Part shown: positions 6,693 to 10,339 of the stretch, one piece after another
How positions within the stretch are numbered: the first letter of the stretch is position 1
Layout of the letters: each line of letters opens with the position of its first letter
Source of the DNA: Cyclostephanos tholiformis
Lineage: Eukaryota > Bacillariophyta > Thalassiosirophyceae > Thalassiosirales > Thalassiosiraceae
DNA length: 10,339 nt
NCBI GenBank assembly: GCA_036939975.1
Contig: JALLPB010001313.1
Coordinates: 1-10,339 of the forward strand
Direction: 5' to 3'
The notes under the pieces: model-generated
What the model saw: the letters and a program-made list of their open reading frames with translations, nothing else
Database searches by the model: none
Told to the model about the DNA's origin: nothing
Translations under genes and position numbers: made by a program

Positions 6693-9600
6693 TCACTCCA
6701 GCGCGTCTGTCATTAAATCATCTGGATCTCCAGCGAATGCCAGGTAATCAGTTAAGAGTTCCTCGCCCTCATTGATTTCACGAAGCGTAAGATCGCCATA
6801 CATTAACTGTTTTCCTAGATGACGTTCTAGAACGGGACTGAAAGGCGGAGCCTTGTTTATGAATGCCATACTTGAGTCCTTCGTATATAACGACTCAGCA
6901 TTCGTTTCAGTGAATGGACGAACATCGTCATCGGCAAAGTTATAAGTGCCATTACAACCGTGATTCATAAAGAGAAGAATCGATGATTCAACCGTAAGAT
7001 GTTCTTCGCCCTGCAATCGCCAAAGTGCGAGAATTCAAACATTAACCAAAAACTCAAACGGCTCATCAACTTTTGCGAGATATCGACTCACCATCAATAT
7101 AGCACCAGTTCCATACCCTGGAACAGTTAGACAAAACAAAGGTTGATTGATGATGAGTTGGAAACAAAGGTGTCGATGTATGAAACAAGAAGAAATCTTA
7201 CACACCATTTGCATATGTGTGTAACTTGTCAATTTCAGTTTTGACAAAAGGAAATTCATCCGAGTTTCTATCTGACCATTCTACAAGTGAGTTAAGAACG
7301 GACCAAGTCGACGGTGGAAACTTAAAACAATGGACACCTTTCTCTGTGCCAAGGGTAGCATATGATGGGATATTTCGAGTCGCGAACAAACCCCGTCCCG
7401 CACGTTTCCCAACGCCGCTCTTGCCGACTCTCAAATATTCCAATGGTAGATGGGTGTAATTCGGATAAAACTCCAGAATATCATCGCAATCCGGAAGAAT
7501 CTCAAGGTCAGTCGTTTGGCGACAGTACGTCGTTTCCTGCGCTCTGGATGGTAATTGGTAGCTTATCATTGTGGCCGCGTCGAAGTATCGTAGAACGGGC
7601 TCTCCCGATTTTGTCCTGTGAAGACGCTGCTGTAACTCGATTTGCAACTCAGGAGCGGTCATGTGCCATCTTGCCCTGGATTTGTAATCCTTTAAAGCCA
7701 CGAGGTAGGACCACGGCATGTAGAAATGGCTGTGTCCCTGCGACATTTGTCAAAACGGGTGAGAAATCCGATATTTCGGTAGCGGTCGCAACTCCCTTTC
7801 AATAAATTGCACATACCTCATCGTATGTGTGAATGCTCCCAAATCCTGCCTTTTCTAATGCTTTGATCTGCAATGTGGGACGAGAATTGTCCACAGTAAG
7901 GCTCAAAATGTTGTATTATGAAATTGTCGAATTTTACCTATATAACCTTACCATTAGCCCAGTATTCTTGAAACGGCCGATCTCATCGGGTGGGTCCGTG
8001 ATCATTTTTGACTTGCCCATTTGAACGACAAACTGAAGGATTATAGGAGGAGAAATAAGAAGCGATGGGAAAAAAAAACATCATGACAGCTGCAGTGGCA
8101 TAGATACACAATGCGCAAAAAAGTGCCTAACGCAAGGGAACGCACCACGCCCTTCGCCGTCAGTCCATTGAGTAGCGAGTCGACGAAGGAGGTGTCGTCG
8201 TACAACCCCCCGGCAATTTCAAGGGACGTCTTGGGATCCAGAGCGTCCATTATGATGACGTCGAACTTCTCACTTTCGCCGTTCTCCTCCTTCTCCTCCC
8301 GTCCCGCAGCATTCGCTCTCTCCTTCCCGAAGCGACTTAGGAACCACTCGAAGGCGTCCGCGTAAATCACGCGCGCTCGCGGATCGTCGAAGCAGCTCGT
8401 CGCACCGTCGCTACTCATCCCGTCGTCAATGTCGCCGCAGTACGACCACTCAGGCATGTATTCTTTGCATATGCCCACCAGCTCCTCGTCGATCTCGAGG
8501 ATGATCACCTCCTCGACGCCCCTGTGCTTCAGCACCTCGCGTAGCGTCGCGCCCTCCCCCCCCCCGATGATCGCGACCCTCCTCGGACTGGGATGAGCTA
8601 GCATGGCGGGATGGACGATGCTCTCGTGGTACGGAGCGTCGCCGTACAGGGTCGACTGGATTATCCCGTCGAGGAATAGGATCTTGTCAGGATGGGTCGA
8701 TTCGTGGTGCGAAGACGTCCGCACATTGTTATGCCTCCTAGGATCCACGATCTCGTATATGTTGACGCTCTGGTGGGCAGTCCTCGTCGATAGCAGCGGA
8801 ATCTTGGCGTCGAAGTCGAGCCTGCCGAGGACGTACCTGCCCAGGCTACCATCGAGGGGATTCGTCGATCGGACGTACCCAGGCGCGAATCCCTCCCGAA
8901 ATCCCCTCAGCTTGTGAGACCAGAGCATGGTCGGTCGGACGATCGGATGATCCGAGGAGGAGGATGGCACGCCGAATAGCCTCTCGATCGACGGTAGCGT
9001 CGGTATCAGGAGTCCCCCCCCGCACGTGAACAGGTCCATGGATATGACCCCCTCCGCCGGCCACGTGTGGAAGGCGACGTGACTCTCCAATAGCACGCCG
9101 GCGCAGCTAACGCCAAAGGGAACGAGTGAGTGACAGTGATACGAAAGCAGGGTCAATCGCGATTCGTCGATGAGCTCGATCATCGCCGTGGCCAGGCGTT
9201 CCTCGGAGTTAAGGAAGTTCGAATCCACGTCCTTGATGTCCACGAGGAGGTGCTGTCCGGCGGGCAGGTGCATCCCGTCCGAGTCGTCGTTGTGATCGTC
9301 GTTGCCGTTCCCGGACGTCGTCGTGATCGTCGCCATGCCCCTCTCCCTCCCCCGAGAGCATGCGTTCGACTCGCAGGGCACCCATCCATCATCCCGATCG
9401 TCGTAGTCGTGGTCGTCGTCATCGCCATCATTCCCCCTCCCCCCCCCTTCGGCCTGAAAGTCCGGTCCGCCATCGAACTCCTTCCTGCTCCTAGACATCG
9501 CGAATACTATCTCCCCCCCGAAACCGATGCCGATGCCCCCACTTGCGCCTGTCCTGTCTATGTGTAAAGTGTGCGATGTCGACGCGCCCGCCATTTGAAA

Positions 9601-10158
9601 CGTCTTGGAGGCGTAGGTGGTGTAGGGCACGTCCTTCCCCTCGATGACCTTGGGCGCCGGGAGCTGCTTCCGGGCCTTCGTCTCCCCCACGCCCCCCCTC
9701 TTGCCGGAAGATTTCGCGTCGTCGTCTTCGTCGATGATGTCCTGGAGGGCGATGTTCTTCCTGGACATGCCCCCCCCCGGGGGTGGAGGAGGGAGGAGAT
9801 GCAACCCCGACGGTCCGTCGTCGTCGTAATGGACGCTTGTCGTAGCCGTCGTCGTCGTCATCGAGCGGCGGCGGACTTCGGCGTGGGGAGGAGACGCCCC
9901 CCCCCACAGCTGCGAGAGGAGGGCGATGCGCGCCCCCCATCCCACGACGAAGGCGAGCAGTACGGTGAGGGAGGAGGTGACGAGGAGGAACCGTCCCGAT
10001 AGGTCAATGGAGAATCGCGATCGTTGCAAGTGGTCTCGCGGAGGCGACGGCGATGACGATGGCGGTTCGTTATTTCGACCGGTCTTATGGCCGGTCGTCG
10101 CGCCGTTCGCGTCGTGGCGGCCGTTGCGAACGCCGACCATGGCCTTTTTGGAAGTCAT
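6693..10158 (-). CDS. Fused SpeD-type AdoMet decarboxylase / aminopropyltransferase / SET methyltransferase, six exons
   Basis: I assemble one gene from exons 10158-8146, 8032-7952, 7867-7817, 7737-7206, 7117-7092 and 7010-6693 (1006 codons plus stop). Every junction is GT-AG and keeps frame. Residues 1-55 are basic and polar, and 57-79 form one membrane helix. About 85-295 is a low-complexity Asp/Gly/Thr linker. At 298-400 lies a bacterial class-1 AdoMet decarboxylase: Ser351, the Glu358-Ser359 self-cleavage pair that makes the pyruvoyl group, His364 in HTWP, and Cys379 in DLFTCG. At about 463-733 lies a spermidine/thermospermine-synthase fold with LDGIIQST, GGGEG (532-536), EID (555-557) and MDALDP (637-642), completed by GVFVVQMG across intron 1 and FYMPWSYLVALKDY in exon 4. 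At 735-815 is an unassigned linker. At about 815-995 is a SET domain with GKRAGRGLFATRNI, MNHGC (916-920) and GEELLTDY (983-990). Expected chemistry: AdoMet to decarboxylated AdoMet, aminopropyl transfer to a polyamine, and lysine methylation. The polyamine product and methylation target are unknown. Exon 1 is GC-rich, the remainder AT-richer. Confidence 0.85.
7011..7091 (-). other. Intron 5 (81 nt, phase 0)
   Basis: Donor GTGAGT, acceptor TTGCAG before GGC GAA GAA. It separates the microexon from the last exon, which carries MNHGC and the GEELLTDY motif and ends with TGA at 6695-6693. Confidence 0.82.
7092..7117 (-). other. 26-nt microexon (exon 5) in the SET domain
   Basis: Two bases complete a split glycine codon and eight codons follow (YGTGAILM), ending at a GTGAGT donor. 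It bridges the central part of the SET domain to the NHGC motif. Frame is consistent on both sides only with this choice. Confidence 0.72.
7118..7205 (-). other. Intron 4 (88 nt, phase 1)
   Basis: Donor GTGTGTAAG, acceptor TTCCAG. The last base of exon 4 (G of AAT-G) plus GG of exon 5 makes a glycine codon, giving YANGYGTG. A donor two or four bases further on (GTGTAA, GTAAG) also exists but puts exon 5 in the wrong frame relative to exon 6. Confidence 0.75.
7738..7816 (-). other. Intron 3 (79 nt, phase 0)
   Basis: Donor GTATGT after GAG (Glu715), acceptor TCGCAG before GGA CAC AGC. It joins SIHTYDE to GHSHFYMPWSYL. The ATG at 7746 that would otherwise look like a gene start lies inside this intron, nine bases before the exon. 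Confidence 0.88.
7868..7951 (-). other. Intron 2 (84 nt, phase 0)
   Basis: Donor GTAAGG after ATG (Met698), acceptor TTGCAG before ATC AAA. It joins FKNTGLM to IKALEKAGF, as expected for the helix before the last strands of the aminopropyltransferase fold. Confidence 0.88.
8033..8145 (-). other. Intron 1 (113 nt, phase 0)
   Basis: Donor GTGCGT follows codon 671 (KGV) and acceptor TTCAG precedes TTT GTC GTT. Removing it turns an arbitrary tail ending at 8041 into KGV-FVVQMG, the conserved beta-strand of aminopropyltransferases. This is the decisive evidence that the downstream exons belong to the same gene. Confidence 0.88.
8556..8565. repeat. C10 run encoding the GGGEG loop
   Basis: On the minus strand ten guanines encode the three glycines, and the first base of the Glu codon, of the decarboxylated-AdoMet binding loop (residues 532-535). 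A one-base slip here would destroy the enzyme. Confidence 0.85.
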
Positions 10159-10339
10159 TGCTTGTGCATGTGCAGAGAGAAATTGAAAAATATAGGTAAT
10201 TACCTAGGTACCATCCTTGGACAACGTCGCTCGCTCTCACACACATGTTGTTGTGGCCATTTTTTTTTTTTACCTACTACCGCTGCTATCAATTGTTGTC
10301 TAAGGCCGAGGCTTACAGCCGTCCGGACTTTTTTTCATT
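10159..10339. promoter_or_regulatory. Upstream region of the fusion gene
   Basis: 181 bp upstream of the minus-strand start codon to the window end. It has a 14-bp perfect palindrome at 10193-10206 followed by overlapping short palindromes, a T-rich tract at 10261-10271 and another T run near the edge. This must include at least part of the promoter or 5' UTR; no start site can be placed. Confidence 0.45.
10193..10206. promoter_or_regulatory. Perfect 14-bp palindrome TAGGTAATTACCTA
   Basis: It lies 35 bp upstream of the fusion gene's ATG and runs into ACCTAGGT and GGTACC, so three palindromes overlap within 20 bp (10193-10212). Such symmetry fits a dimeric transcription factor site, but no factor can be named. 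Confidence 0.4.

Noticed and set aside
7198..7746. Separate SET-domain gene starting at the ATG at 7746
   Set aside because: That ATG lies in intron 3. The exon begins with the missing last strands of the aminopropyltransferase, and exons 2 and 3 connect it in frame to the upstream enzyme.
8041..8145. C-terminal tail of the spermidine synthase reading to the stop at 8041
   Set aside because: The tail has no family similarity, begins exactly at a GT donor, and ends in an intron-like pyrimidine-rich stretch before a CAG acceptor that restores FVVQMG.
9130..10002. Long plus-strand frames opposite exon 1 of the fusion gene
   Set aside because: They are Arg/Val/Ala-rich mirror images of GC-rich coding DNA and show no domain.
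1..10339. CRISPR arrays, tRNA, rRNA or transposase genes
   Set aside because: I looked for spaced direct repeats, cloverleaf arms, rRNA motifs and transposase motifs by eye and saw none; a computed search (tRNAscan-SE, Infernal) was not possible here.

Overview
The window looks like nuclear DNA of a photosynthetic stramenopile, most likely a diatom. It encodes a cytosolic eukaryotic-type ribosomal protein (uL14/RPL23). One gene is split by five short GT-AG introns (79-113 nt). One predicted protein starts with a signal-peptide-like stretch followed by an AFAF-VP motif, the kind of F+1 cleavage site used for import into secondary red plastids. Genes are monocistronic, closely packed and on both strands, and long poly-C, poly-T and GAC/GTC tracts are common. 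The genus cannot be told from sequence alone.

Layout: (1) 1-692 is non-coding and holds 21-C and 40-C homopolymers; it serves as the upstream region of RPL23 (693-1127, +). (2) A DUF829/TMEM53-type alpha/beta-hydrolase (1209-2165, -) faces RPL23 tail to tail, only 81 bp away. (3) A peptidase-S51 family enzyme (2345-3586, -) lies upstream of the hydrolase on the same strand. (4) A 549-bp divergent promoter region (3587-4135) with a T25 run separates it from a 2-oxoglutarate/Fe(II) prolyl-hydroxylase-like protein with a C-terminal TPR-like region (4136-6022, +). (5) 6023-6692 is a convergent, gene-free stretch. (6) The rest of the window, 6693-10158 on the minus strand, I read as ONE six-exon gene of 1006 codons.

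The six-exon gene is the main discovery. It joins an N-terminal membrane anchor, a low-complexity acidic linker, a bacterial-type pyruvoyl S-adenosylmethionine decarboxylase (SpeD class 1), a spermidine/thermospermine-synthase-type aminopropyltransferase, a conserved-looking linker of about 80 residues, and a SET-domain lysine methyltransferase. The three enzymes share AdoMet: the first decarboxylates it, the second uses the decarboxylated product to make a polyamine, and the third would use AdoMet as a methyl donor. Because SpeD self-cleaves, the membrane-anchored N-terminal chain would be cut from the part that carries the aminopropyltransferase and SET domains. The first exon (about 2 kb) is GC-rich and uninterrupted. 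All five introns and the SET part sit in distinctly AT-richer DNA.

The other genes (ribosomal protein, hydrolase, peptidase, oxygenase) show no obvious pathway link to each other or to the fusion gene.
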